Of a stretch of 9,093 nucleotides of DNA, positions 1 to 6,609 are shown piece by piece. The DNA comes from Victivallales bacterium (GTDB lineage: Bacteria > Verrucomicrobiota > Lentisphaeria > Victivallales > Victivallaceae). A program made the translations under genes and the position numbers. The notes below the pieces were generated by a model. That model was given only the letters and a program-made list of their open reading frames with translations. It searched no databases and was not told the origin of the DNA. Location: positions 1 through 9,093 of the forward strand of contig DAOWBJ010000046.1 of assembly GCA_030634125.1 (NCBI GenBank), read 5' to 3'. The first letter of the stretch is position 1. The number at the start of each line of letters is the position of its first letter.

Positions 1-1614
1 AACAGTGCCATCACTGGCGGATCAGCCGAAATAAGCGGTCAATTCTCCCAGGAGGAATGAAAAGCTATTTCAGACGCGCTGGTTAGCGGTAGTTTACCGT
101 TTGAAATCAAAGTTGAAGGTATTTTTAATACTGACCCGACTCTCGGTAAAGCCAACGTTCTAAACGGTATCCGGGCTGGTATTATGGCACTTATCGTTGT
201 TGTTCTGTTTATCTCCATTTATTATTTACGCGCCGGCCTGGTCGCGATCTTCGCGCTGGGGGTAAACGTGATATTGGTGCTGGGCGCGCTCGCCGCGTTC
301 GACGCGACTCTTACGCTTCCCGGTATCGCCGGTATTATTTTGACTATGGGTATGGCGGTTGACGCTAACGTACTTATTTTCGAACGTATACGCGAAGAGC
401 TCAACAAAGGCAAAAACCTGTCCACAGCAATCGCGCAAGGTTACCAGCATGCTTTCGTTACTATTATTGACGCTAATCTGACTACTTTGTTTACGGCTTT
501 AATCCTGATGCAAGTCGGAACAGGTCCGGTTAAAGGTTTTGCGGTAACTTTAAGTATTGGTATCTTCACCAGTGTATTTACCGCCTTATTCCTGACACGT
601 TTGATTTTTGATTATTTTGAACGCTTCTTCAAATTCAAAACCATGACTATGTGTTCATGGCTTAAAAAACCTAATTTTGATTTTCTGGGAAAACGTAAAA
701 TAGCATTTGTAATTTCCGTAGTCTTGATTGTTTTTTCACTTGTATTCTGCCTCACTAAAGGCGGTAATATGCTTGGAATCGACTTTACCGGCGGTACGCA
801 GTTTACTTTCAGCTACCAGAAACGAGTTCCTATTCAGGAAATCCGCGATACTCTCAAACAACAGGGCTATGACGCTAAGGTTACATATAAGACCAGTCTC
901 GGCGCACAGGCTGACAACAAAAAACTTGAAATTCTGATTCGCAAGAACGTCGCCATTGAAGATAATGATGATACAATCATCAGTCCGAAAGAAAAAATTG
1001 GCACATTGTTGAACGGCAAGTTCAAAGAGGCTAAGTTCGGGGGTGGTCATGAATCATCTCTCGGTGGACTGGTCGGCTGGGAATTCAGTAAATCCGCTAT
1101 ATACGCCATTGTACTGGCGTTTTTAGGAATTATCCTGTATATCTCAATTCGATTTGAATTCGCTTACGCGATTGCTTCAATCATCGCCTTGATGCATGAT
1201 GTGATTATCGCCACAGGAATTTTTGTCCTTTGCGGCAACGAAGTGTCATTGCCGGTAGTAGCGGCCCTGTTGACTATCATCGGTTATTCATTGAATGATA
1301 CGATTGTGGTATTTGACCGTATCCGTGAAGGCTTGAGCCTCAATCCTGACATGCATTACAAGAAAGTTATCAATATGAGTATCAACAAAACTTTAAGCCG
1401 AACAATTTTGACTTCATTAACTACTTTGCTGGTGCTGATAATATTATTCTTCTTCGGCGGTATCGCGATCAACGATTTCGTACTGGTTATGCTGCTTGGT
1501 GTAATCATCGGTACATATTCTTCAATATTCGTAGCCAGCCCGATTGTCGCCTACTGGCACAAAAAAATCGGCATGCGCGCCAAAGATGGCGCACTAATTC
1601 CAGTAGAACAATAG
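1..1614 (+). CDS. secDF: SecDF fusion protein, 5'-partial, with an in-frame TGA at 58-60
   Basis: Inner-membrane accessory subunit of the Sec translocon, which uses the proton gradient to pull exported proteins through SecYEG. SecD and SecF are separate in E. coli and fused here. Reading frame 1 from base 1 gives the end of the SecD periplasmic domain (SAITGGSAEISGQFSQEE), then TGA at 58-60, then KAISDALVSGSLPFEIK in the same frame. The first ATG after the stop is at 184. Counting from that Met, the SecD membrane half shows LPGIAGIILTMGMAVDANV (45-63) and FERIREEL (66-73). The SecF half follows with LGKRK (168-172), LGIDFTGGT (197-205) and NDTIVVFDRIREGL (371-384). The end is TAG at 1612-1614, just before a strong terminator. 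A product starting at 184 would lack the SecD periplasmic domain and probably its first membrane segment, so 184 is unlikely to be the native start. Family assignment is secure. Whether the gene is intact, read through, or carries a sequencing error is unresolved. Confidence 0.93.
58..60 (+). other. In-frame TGA codon inside the SecD domain
   Basis: Codon 20 of the frame entering from base 1. The sequence before it (ISGQFSQEE) and after it (KAISDALVSGSLP) together match the usual SecD pattern of a beta strand plus EEA-x-x-L-A-x-x-L-x-x-G-x-LP, so no frameshift is needed and only one codon is affected. Single-base changes from CGA (Arg), GGA (Gly), TGG (Trp) or TGC/TGT (Cys) would produce it. 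TGA is used as a genuine stop at 5027-5029, and Trp is encoded by TGG throughout the window, so a general code change is not supported. An AGGAGG motif lies just upstream at 50-55. Confidence 0.9.
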
Positions 1615-1635
1615 AATACAAAAAACAAACATATC

Positions 1636-1672
1636 AAAACGGCGAAAACATTAGTTTTCGCCGTTTTTTTTT
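1636..1672 (+). terminator. Intrinsic terminator after secDF
   Basis: A perfect 14-bp inverted repeat (AAAACGGCGAAAAC at 1636-1649 and GTTTTCGCCGTTTT at 1654-1667) encloses an ATTA loop and runs into nine consecutive Ts (1664-1672). It lies 21 bases after the secDF stop and separates that transcript from the lipoprotein operon. On the opposite strand the U-tract would be only four bases, so it should act mainly rightward. Confidence 0.95.
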
Positions 1673-1692
1673 AGTTCAATCAATATGTTTAT

Positions 1693-1721
1693 TTGGAAAA
1701 TAGTTATTTTGGCAGTATGTT
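1693..1721 (+). promoter_or_regulatory. Candidate sigma-70-type promoter for the lipoprotein operon
   Basis: TTGGAA (1693-1698), a 17-base spacer, and TATGTT (1716-1721) lie between the secDF terminator and the lipoprotein start. Each box matches the consensus only partly. The region is AT-rich, and another combination is possible (TTGGCA at 1709-1714 with TAATTA at 1734-1739). A promoter is expected here because the terminator insulates the gene from secDF. Confidence 0.35.
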
Positions 1722-1766
1722 ATACGTTAAAGGTAATTATAACATTTGAAATTAATGGATGAAAAA

Positions 1767-2801
1767 ATGAAAAAAATATTATTAACCTTACTCTGTACTG
1801 TCGTTGTATTTTTTTTAAATTCCTGCTCTACCCCTCCCCCGCCAGGTACTGAATTTAACCACAGCTCGGATGATCCCTATCGCATGGGACAAAATCTGGT
1901 TGAAGCAATTGCGCATGGTGCTAATTCCGCCGCCTATAGATTGATGGAAAACGGCGCGCCGCTCAATTATCAGGATAAAAAAGATGAATGGACACCGTTA
2001 ATTTATGCAATTTATCATTACAACTGGCGAATGGCAAAAGTATTAATTCGCGCCGGGGCAAATGTTAATCTGGCAGACAGCGCCAACCGCACTCCCTTGA
2101 TGTGGAGCGCGTTGCGTAATTCAGGCATTACCGCCACACTGCTTGTCGAATATGGCGCTGACCTTAATGCTGTTGATATCAGTGGACGGACAGCATTGCA
2201 ATATGCTATTATTTATACCAACTACACTCTGGCAGCGTATCTCGCGGAAGCAGGAAGAAGACCCCCGTCACAACGCATGCGAAAAGAACAGTTCTCCCGA
2301 CTTAAACTAAAACGCGTAAAAGCTGAAGCTGAAGCTAAAAATTTAAAACTCTACGGTAAAAAAAATGAAAGAGAGATCATCGCAAAAATGAAGCGTGGGG
2401 AAATCAACGGTAAAAACAAAAAAACTGTCAAACCCAAAAAAACCGTTCCCAAAAAAGAGACTAAGACCACAAAAACTGTTGAACCGGTAAAAACTGCTCC
2501 AACAGAAGCCGCTAAAAAACCAGTAAAGATTTCTGACCTTCTAAAAAATATCAAATCAGCGGAGGATAAAGCCCTGAAAGATGCCGCGCCTGTGAAAAAG
2601 GCAGCACCGGCAAAGACTACTATTCCGGCTCCAGTCAAAACTAATACGCTTAAAAACGACAAGACAGCAACAACAACTCTTTCCGAGCCGGTAGTCCCGC
2701 GAAAGAAGCTTGACAATACAACACCCGCCGTACCCCTTGTTCGAAAACCACCGGTTAACCCGCCATTTACCAAGCCGACAATGCCTGGTATAACCAAGTA
2801 A
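1767..2801 (+). CDS. Ankyrin-repeat lipoprotein with Lys/Pro/Thr-rich C-terminal tail
   Basis: Predicted secreted lipoprotein of 344 residues, function unknown. The ATG at 1767 is chosen because GGA at 1757-1759 lies seven bases upstream and because the protein then opens with a classical signal peptide: MKK, a hydrophobic stretch, and a lipobox-like LNSC with the lipidated Cys at residue 20. In-frame TTG 1746 and ATG 1755 would add 7 or 4 residues. Residues about 40-165 hold three to four ankyrin-type repeats, with signatures such as WTPLIYAIYHYNWRMAKVLI, AGANVNLADSANRTPLMWSA and YGADLNAVDISGRTALQYA. Residues about 170-210 are charged and probably helical. From about 215 to the end the sequence is low complexity, rich in Lys, Pro, Thr and Ala and probably disordered. 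Ankyrin repeats usually bind protein partners, and the basic tail could bind peptidoglycan, an anionic glycan or another protein; these roles are inference. The phosphodiesterase gene follows after 13 bases, suggesting co-transcription. TAA stop. Confidence 0.85.
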   Translation: MKKILLTLLCTVVVFFLNSCSTPPPPGTEFNHSSDDPYRMGQNLVEAIAHGANSAAYRLMENGAPLNYQDKKDEWTPLIYAIYHYNWRMAKVLIRAGANVNLADSANRTPLMWSALRNSGITATLLVEYGADLNAVDISGRTALQYAIIYTNYTLAAYLAEAGRRPPSQRMRKEQFSRLKLKRVKAEAEAKNLKLYGKKNEREIIAKMKRGEINGKNKKTVKPKKTVPKKETKTTKTVEPVKTAPTEAAKKPVKISDLLKNIKSAEDKALKDAAPVKKAAPAKTTIPAPVKTNTLKNDKTATTTLSEPVVPRKKLDNTTPAVPLVRKPPVNPPFTKPTMPGITK

Positions 2802-2814
2802 TTTTCAAAAAATC

Positions 2815-3960
2815 ATGAAAAAACACCTGACTGTTTTTATGTTTATTGATGCTCTCGGCTGGGAGATTATTAAAAAACATGATTTTTGTGCCCAAAGTTT
2901 ACCGTTCCGCTATCCGGTAAAAATGCAGTTCGGTTATTCTTCAACCGCGATTCCTACAATACTTAGCGGCAAAAAGCCTGTGGAACATAAACATTTCAGC
3001 TTTTATTACTATGATCCTGTTAAATCTCCATTTAAAATCTTCAAGTATTTACTGCTGCAGTATCTCCCGGGCAAAATATTTAACCGCTGGCGCGTCCGCC
3101 ATATTCTGTCAAAAATAATTAAAAAAATCTATGGTTTCACTGGTTATTTCGAACTTTACAACATGCCCTATGAGCGTCTGCCTTTCTTCGATTACTGCGA
3201 AAAAACAGATATTTTTGCAGAAAACGGTTTAGCTCCGGTGAAAAATTTGTGCGATGTTTTGAATGAGAATAACAAAAAGTATCTTATTTCCGACTGGCGC
3301 AAACCACAAGCCTTTAATATTGAACAAATGAAAAGAGCAGTGAAAGAAAAAACTATTGAGTTCGGTTTTCTATATACAGCTGATTTTGATGGTTTTCTCC
3401 ACGATAACATTAAGGATGCCGGGGCAATCGCAAAGGAAGCAAAAAAATATGAACAAAGCATAGAAGAATTACTGCAAATCGGCAATGATAATTATGAAGA
3501 TTTCACCTTGGCGGTTATTTCGGATCACGGCATGACGCCTTTGCGCGGTACATTGGATTTAAAAGCGCAAATTGACAAGCTCGGTTTAAAGTTCGGCGAA
3601 GATTACGCGGCGGTATTTGATTCAACCATGGCGCGTTTCTGGTTTTTAAATTCCCCTGCCCGTGAACAAATAATGAGAGTTCTTAATACACAGCCGAACG
3701 CCAAACTTTTAACTCAGGAAGAAAAAGAGGAATATGGTATTGATTTTGAAGATAATATGTTCGGTGAAGAGATTTTACTCCTCGAACCGGGCGTTCAAAC
3801 AGCTCCCTGCGATATGGGCTTGTGTGCACTGCCCGGCATGCATGGTTACAGTCCTGAAGATAAAGATTCTTATGCTTGTTATTTATCTAACAAAGCTGTT
3901 TCAACGCCCCCCGAATGGGTGGGCGATTATTTTAATTTAATGCTTGAACATATAAAATAA
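2815..3960 (+). CDS. Alkaline-phosphatase-superfamily phosphodiesterase / nucleotide pyrophosphatase-like protein
   Basis: A 381-residue predicted metal-dependent phosphodiesterase or phosphatase of the type I phosphodiesterase/nucleotide pyrophosphatase group. The metal-site pattern appears in order: Asp12 in MFIDALGW, a Ser/Thr nucleophile region GYSSTAIPTILSGKKP (40-55, Ser43 or Thr44 most likely), Asp190/Asp192 with His196 in TADFDGFLHDN, Asp237-His238 in VISDHGM, and His343 in PGMHGY. All expected ligand positions look filled, so it should be active. There is no signal peptide or membrane helix, so a cytoplasmic location is inferred, unlike many secreted relatives. No clear Shine-Dalgarno precedes the ATG. 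The upstream stop is only 13 bases away, so translation may depend on coupling to the lipoprotein gene or on the A-rich leader. Glycosyltransferase and flippase genes follow, suggesting action on a phosphorylated glycan intermediate, lipid-linked phosphate or nucleotide product. The substrate cannot be read from sequence. Confidence 0.85.
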   Translation: MKKHLTVFMFIDALGWEIIKKHDFCAQSLPFRYPVKMQFGYSSTAIPTILSGKKPVEHKHFSFYYYDPVKSPFKIFKYLLLQYLPGKIFNRWRVRHILSKIIKKIYGFTGYFELYNMPYERLPFFDYCEKTDIFAENGLAPVKNLCDVLNENNKKYLISDWRKPQAFNIEQMKRAVKEKTIEFGFLYTADFDGFLHDNIKDAGAIAKEAKKYEQSIEELLQIGNDNYEDFTLAVISDHGMTPLRGTLDLKAQIDKLGLKFGEDYAAVFDSTMARFWFLNSPAREQIMRVLNTQPNAKLLTQEEKEEYGIDFEDNMFGEEILLLEPGVQTAPCDMGLCALPGMHGYSPEDKDSYACYLSNKAVSTPPEWVGDYFNLMLEHIK

Positions 3961-4022
3961 ATATAATTTCCATTTTTCCAAAAAGATGCTACTTTATACA
4001 GTCGCAGTTAAAATAATATAAT

Positions 4023-4026
4023 GGAG
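4023..4026 (+). promoter_or_regulatory. Ribosome binding site deciding the glycosyltransferase start
   Basis: GGAG sits seven bases before the ATG at 4034. A nearby ATG at 4030 is in another frame and too close to the site, so 4034 is the supported start. The TATAAT-like string at 4017-4022 overlaps this site and is too close to the ATG to be its own promoter. Confidence 0.6.
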
Positions 4027-4033
4027 ATTATGA

Positions 4034-5029
4034 ATGCTTAAAAATCTTGCAATATCCGTGTTAAACCGGGTCTTTTCATACCTCCCTTGTTATGTAATCA
4101 GTCACGAACCTTTAATTATCATCACTTATTGGCATGATTTTGTCATTACTCAAGACGATTTCCTGGTCAGCCTCAGCGAATACAAACATGTGTATATTCT
4201 TATTCAAATCGGCTGGCACCGCGAAACTCCTGAACGAGCTCAGGAATTAGTCGACGTTCTTGCTGAACTGGAACAAAAACGTACTGGGCTGCATTTTACT
4301 TTTCTGTGCAATTCTCCTCACGAAGAAGAAGTAATCAAGAGTAAAGGCTTGAATGCTGTATTTTGTCATCAAAACGCTTTTATTGACGAAAAACTTTATC
4401 CTGTTATTCCCGGCGAAAAGAAACTTTACGACGCGATTTACATAGCCCGTGTTACTCCTTTTAAACGTCAAGAACTGGCACAAAATATCAAGAGCTTGCG
4501 TTTTATAGGATGGACAAGCCCGCTCGAAACTGATTATTTCAATAAAATCATGACAGCCGCGCCGCAGGCGAAATGGACCTGCAATGTTGCTTCAAATAAA
4601 ATTTACCGTGAAATTAACGCGGCGCGAGTGGGACTATGTCTTTCCGCCGAAGAAGGCGCGATGTTTGTCAGTGCCGAGTATATGCTTTGCGGTATTCCCT
4701 CGGTAACTACTCGAAATATGGGCGGACGCGAAGCACTTTTTCCTGAAGAAGCATTTTGCTATGTGGAAGACACTCCTGAGTCGGTTGCCGAAGGGGTATA
4801 CAAATTAATTGCACACTCCCCTGCCCCGTTAGAGATACGTCAGGCATATTTAAAAAACATGTATGAACACCGGCAGATTTTCATAAAACTTGTACAAAAC
4901 ATAATTAATTCAAGCGGGAAAAGTTTAAATTTCGCGGATCAATGGGAACAGGTTTTCATTCATAAATTTGGTTTGCGACGTCGAATATCAATCCGGACAA
5001 AAATCAAACGTGGAATTAAACGCAAATGA
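4034..5029 (+). CDS. GT-B-fold glycosyltransferase (family 1/4-like)
   Basis: A 331-residue predicted cytoplasmic glycosyltransferase that would add a sugar from a nucleotide donor to a lipid-linked or surface glycan. The C-terminal half carries the donor-binding features of retaining GT-B enzymes: YIARVTPFKR (136-145), corresponding to the usual G-R-x(3-4)-K loop, then INAARVGLCLSAEEGA and an E-x7-E pair (Glu207/Glu215) in EEGAMFVSAEYMLCGIPSV. The N-terminal half (about 25-125) is more divergent and would bind the acceptor. The last 18 residues, from about 314, are strongly basic (RRR, KIKR, KRK) and may bring the enzyme to the inner membrane. It is shorter than many relatives, but the reading frame is intact. 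The stop overlaps the flippase start as ATGA (5026-5029), a sign of translational coupling. Sugar and linkage specificity are unknown. It follows the phosphodiesterase gene after 73 bases with no terminator visible. Confidence 0.85.
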   Translation: MLKNLAISVLNRVFSYLPCYVISHEPLIIITYWHDFVITQDDFLVSLSEYKHVYILIQIGWHRETPERAQELVDVLAELEQKRTGLHFTFLCNSPHEEEVIKSKGLNAVFCHQNAFIDEKLYPVIPGEKKLYDAIYIARVTPFKRQELAQNIKSLRFIGWTSPLETDYFNKIMTAAPQAKWTCNVASNKIYREINAARVGLCLSAEEGAMFVSAEYMLCGIPSVTTRNMGGREALFPEEAFCYVEDTPESVAEGVYKLIAHSPAPLEIRQAYLKNMYEHRQIFIKLVQNIINSSGKSLNFADQWEQVFIHKFGLRRRISIRTKIKRGIKRK

Positions 5030-6609
5030 GCAAAGCTGCTGCTGAAGACTTTAAATTTGGTAAACTGTTAGTAAAAAATACTGTCAGTAATTACCTGTCA
5101 ACGGCAGTCAAGCTGGTCAGCTCAATATTTCTTACTTACTTTCTGGTAAATGGATTAGGCAGAGAATTTTACGGTTTCTGGTCTTTGCTCTGGTCTGTAT
5201 TCATATATTCCCTGTTACTGGATCTCGGCTTTGGGAAAGCTGTCGAAAAATACTGCGCGGAAGCAAGTTTTTCGGGTAATATGAAAAAATTCAACAGCAT
5301 TCTTTCCACAATCATTTTCGGCTATTGCATTATAGCTCTTGTGATAATTTCTATTGGCTTCGGAATGTCCATTTATCTAGATAAAATATTCACGCTGCAT
5401 GATGGAGGTTATACTATAAACATAGCATATTACCGTAAGGTTTTCATGCTGTTCACACTCGGCATAGCTTTAGTTTTTCCGACCGGAGTTTTTCCGACAA
5501 TACTACTTGCTATGCAGCGCACTTATTTACGAAATTATGTTATAGTCGCTAATAAATTAATTGAAGTTGTTGGAGTCTGGTATATTTTTCACGCTGAATA
5601 CTCACTTATGACATTAATTATATTTACCACTTCGATTAATTTGCTAAGTAACGTTGTCATGGCGATAATGGCTTTTCGCCTTATGCCCGGTCTGAAAATC
5701 CGTTTTAGCTACATCAAATTGAGCACTCTTAAGTATATTGCCGACTTCAGCTTCTACACCTATCTGCTGACTATATGTGATTTAATAATATTTCAAACTG
5801 ACCGGGTGCTTCTGGGGGTTATGGTTGGAATGACCAGTGTAGCCATTTACCAGATCGCGACCAAAATACCACAAATGATCAGCATCGAGTCAACACAATT
5901 CCAGACAAACCTAGCTCCCATAGCCGCGATCCTGCATAAATCAGGAGATAAAGAAAAACTTCAACAGACGATGTTTGACAGTACGCGAATAACAGTTTTT
6001 ATCTGTACCGGAGTTTTTGCAGTATCTATTCCCTTAGTCCGTCCTATCCTTTACAGGTGGTTGAAGATTGAGGATGGAACCACAATTATGCTTGCCTATA
6101 TTCTTATAAGCTCAATGTATATACTAATAGTTTTCCGGGATACCGCCAAGCATTTTCTATTAATGACCGGTTACCATCGTTTATTGTCAAAAATAGCGAT
6201 TGCCGAAGCCGTTTCCAATATAGTTTTGAGTATAATATTTATAAAATTAATTGGCGTCATCGGGGTTGCGTGCGGCACCCTTATTCCCAATGTCATAATC
6301 AGCGTAATGATAATTTTCCCTCTAGCAGCTAAGCATAGCGGCAGCTCTCCTGTTCCGTATCTGCTGAAAGTATATCTGCCGGTAATTTTAGTTGCCGCGC
6401 CGATAACCTCGCTGATTATTTTCGCAACCCATGCTGTCCCGATGTATAAATGGACCTTTTGGGCATTATCAGTAACCGCGGCAACAACTGGAATAATTTA
6501 TCTGACAGCAGGCTGGTTAGTTTACGTTACTCGTGCTGAAAAGAAAAAACTCTGCTCATTCCTGCCCGAATTCGTGCCTCGAAAATTAATCGCGTTTATT
6601 ACGAAATAG
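5026..6609 (+). CDS. Wzx/MATE-type polysaccharide (lipid-linked oligosaccharide) flippase
   Basis: A 527-residue integral membrane protein of the polysaccharide transporter/MOP superfamily, predicted to flip undecaprenyl-pyrophosphate-linked glycan from the cytoplasmic to the periplasmic face of the inner membrane. About a dozen or more hydrophobic segments span the whole length. The N-terminal signature is typical of the family: LGREFYGFWSLLWSV (44-58) followed by LLDLGFGKAVEKYCAE (64-79). A second half with TDRVLLGVMVG and IGVIGVACGTLIPNV shows the internal two-fold pattern. Length fits the family, which is slightly longer than the E. coli Wzx proteins. The start overlaps the glycosyltransferase stop by four bases. 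Only a weak GGA lies upstream, 11 bases from the ATG, so coupling probably drives translation. The 3' end overlaps the convergent transferase gene by 11 bp. wzx would be the family-style name, but orthology is not shown. Confidence 0.88.
   Translation: MSKAAAEDFKFGKLLVKNTVSNYLSTAVKLVSSIFLTYFLVNGLGREFYGFWSLLWSVFIYSLLLDLGFGKAVEKYCAEASFSGNMKKFNSILSTIIFGYCIIALVIISIGFGMSIYLDKIFTLHDGGYTINIAYYRKVFMLFTLGIALVFPTGVFPTILLAMQRTYLRNYVIVANKLIEVVGVWYIFHAEYSLMTLIIFTTSINLLSNVVMAIMAFRLMPGLKIRFSYIKLSTLKYIADFSFYTYLLTICDLIIFQTDRVLLGVMVGMTSVAIYQIATKIPQMISIESTQFQTNLAPIAAILHKSGDKEKLQQTMFDSTRITVFICTGVFAVSIPLVRPILYRWLKIEDGTTIMLAYILISSMYILIVFRDTAKHFLLMTGYHRLLSKIAIAEAVSNIVLSIIFIKLIGVIGVACGTLIPNVIISVMIIFPLAAKHSGSSPVPYLLKVYLPVILVAAPITSLIIFATHAVPMYKWTFWALSVTAATTGIIYLTAGWLVYVTRAEKKKLCSFLPEFVPRKLIAFITK

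Noticed and set aside
57..86. Small ORF starting at ATG 57 after AGGAGG
   Set aside because: It encodes only nine residues, the Shine-Dalgarno spacing is one base, and it lies within conserved SecD coding sequence in another frame.
1..1614. Genome-wide reassignment of TGA to a sense codon
   Set aside because: TGA at 5027-5029 acts as a normal stop in an ATGA overlap, Trp is encoded by TGG in all genes, and no other gene in the window has an internal TGA.
184..1614. ATG 184 as the true start of a short SecDF protein
   Set aside because: SecD sequence is clearly encoded upstream in the same frame, no good Shine-Dalgarno lies just before 184, and this start would remove the SecD periplasmic domain.
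2351..2797. 148-codon minus-strand ORF opposite the lipoprotein tail
   Set aside because: It is the antisense shadow of a Lys/Pro/Thr-rich low-complexity tail, with no recognisable protein features.
4017..4022. TATAAT as a promoter for the glycosyltransferase
   Set aside because: It overlaps the ribosome binding site and would start transcription within a few bases of the ATG, leaving no site for ribosome binding; no -35 box is evident.
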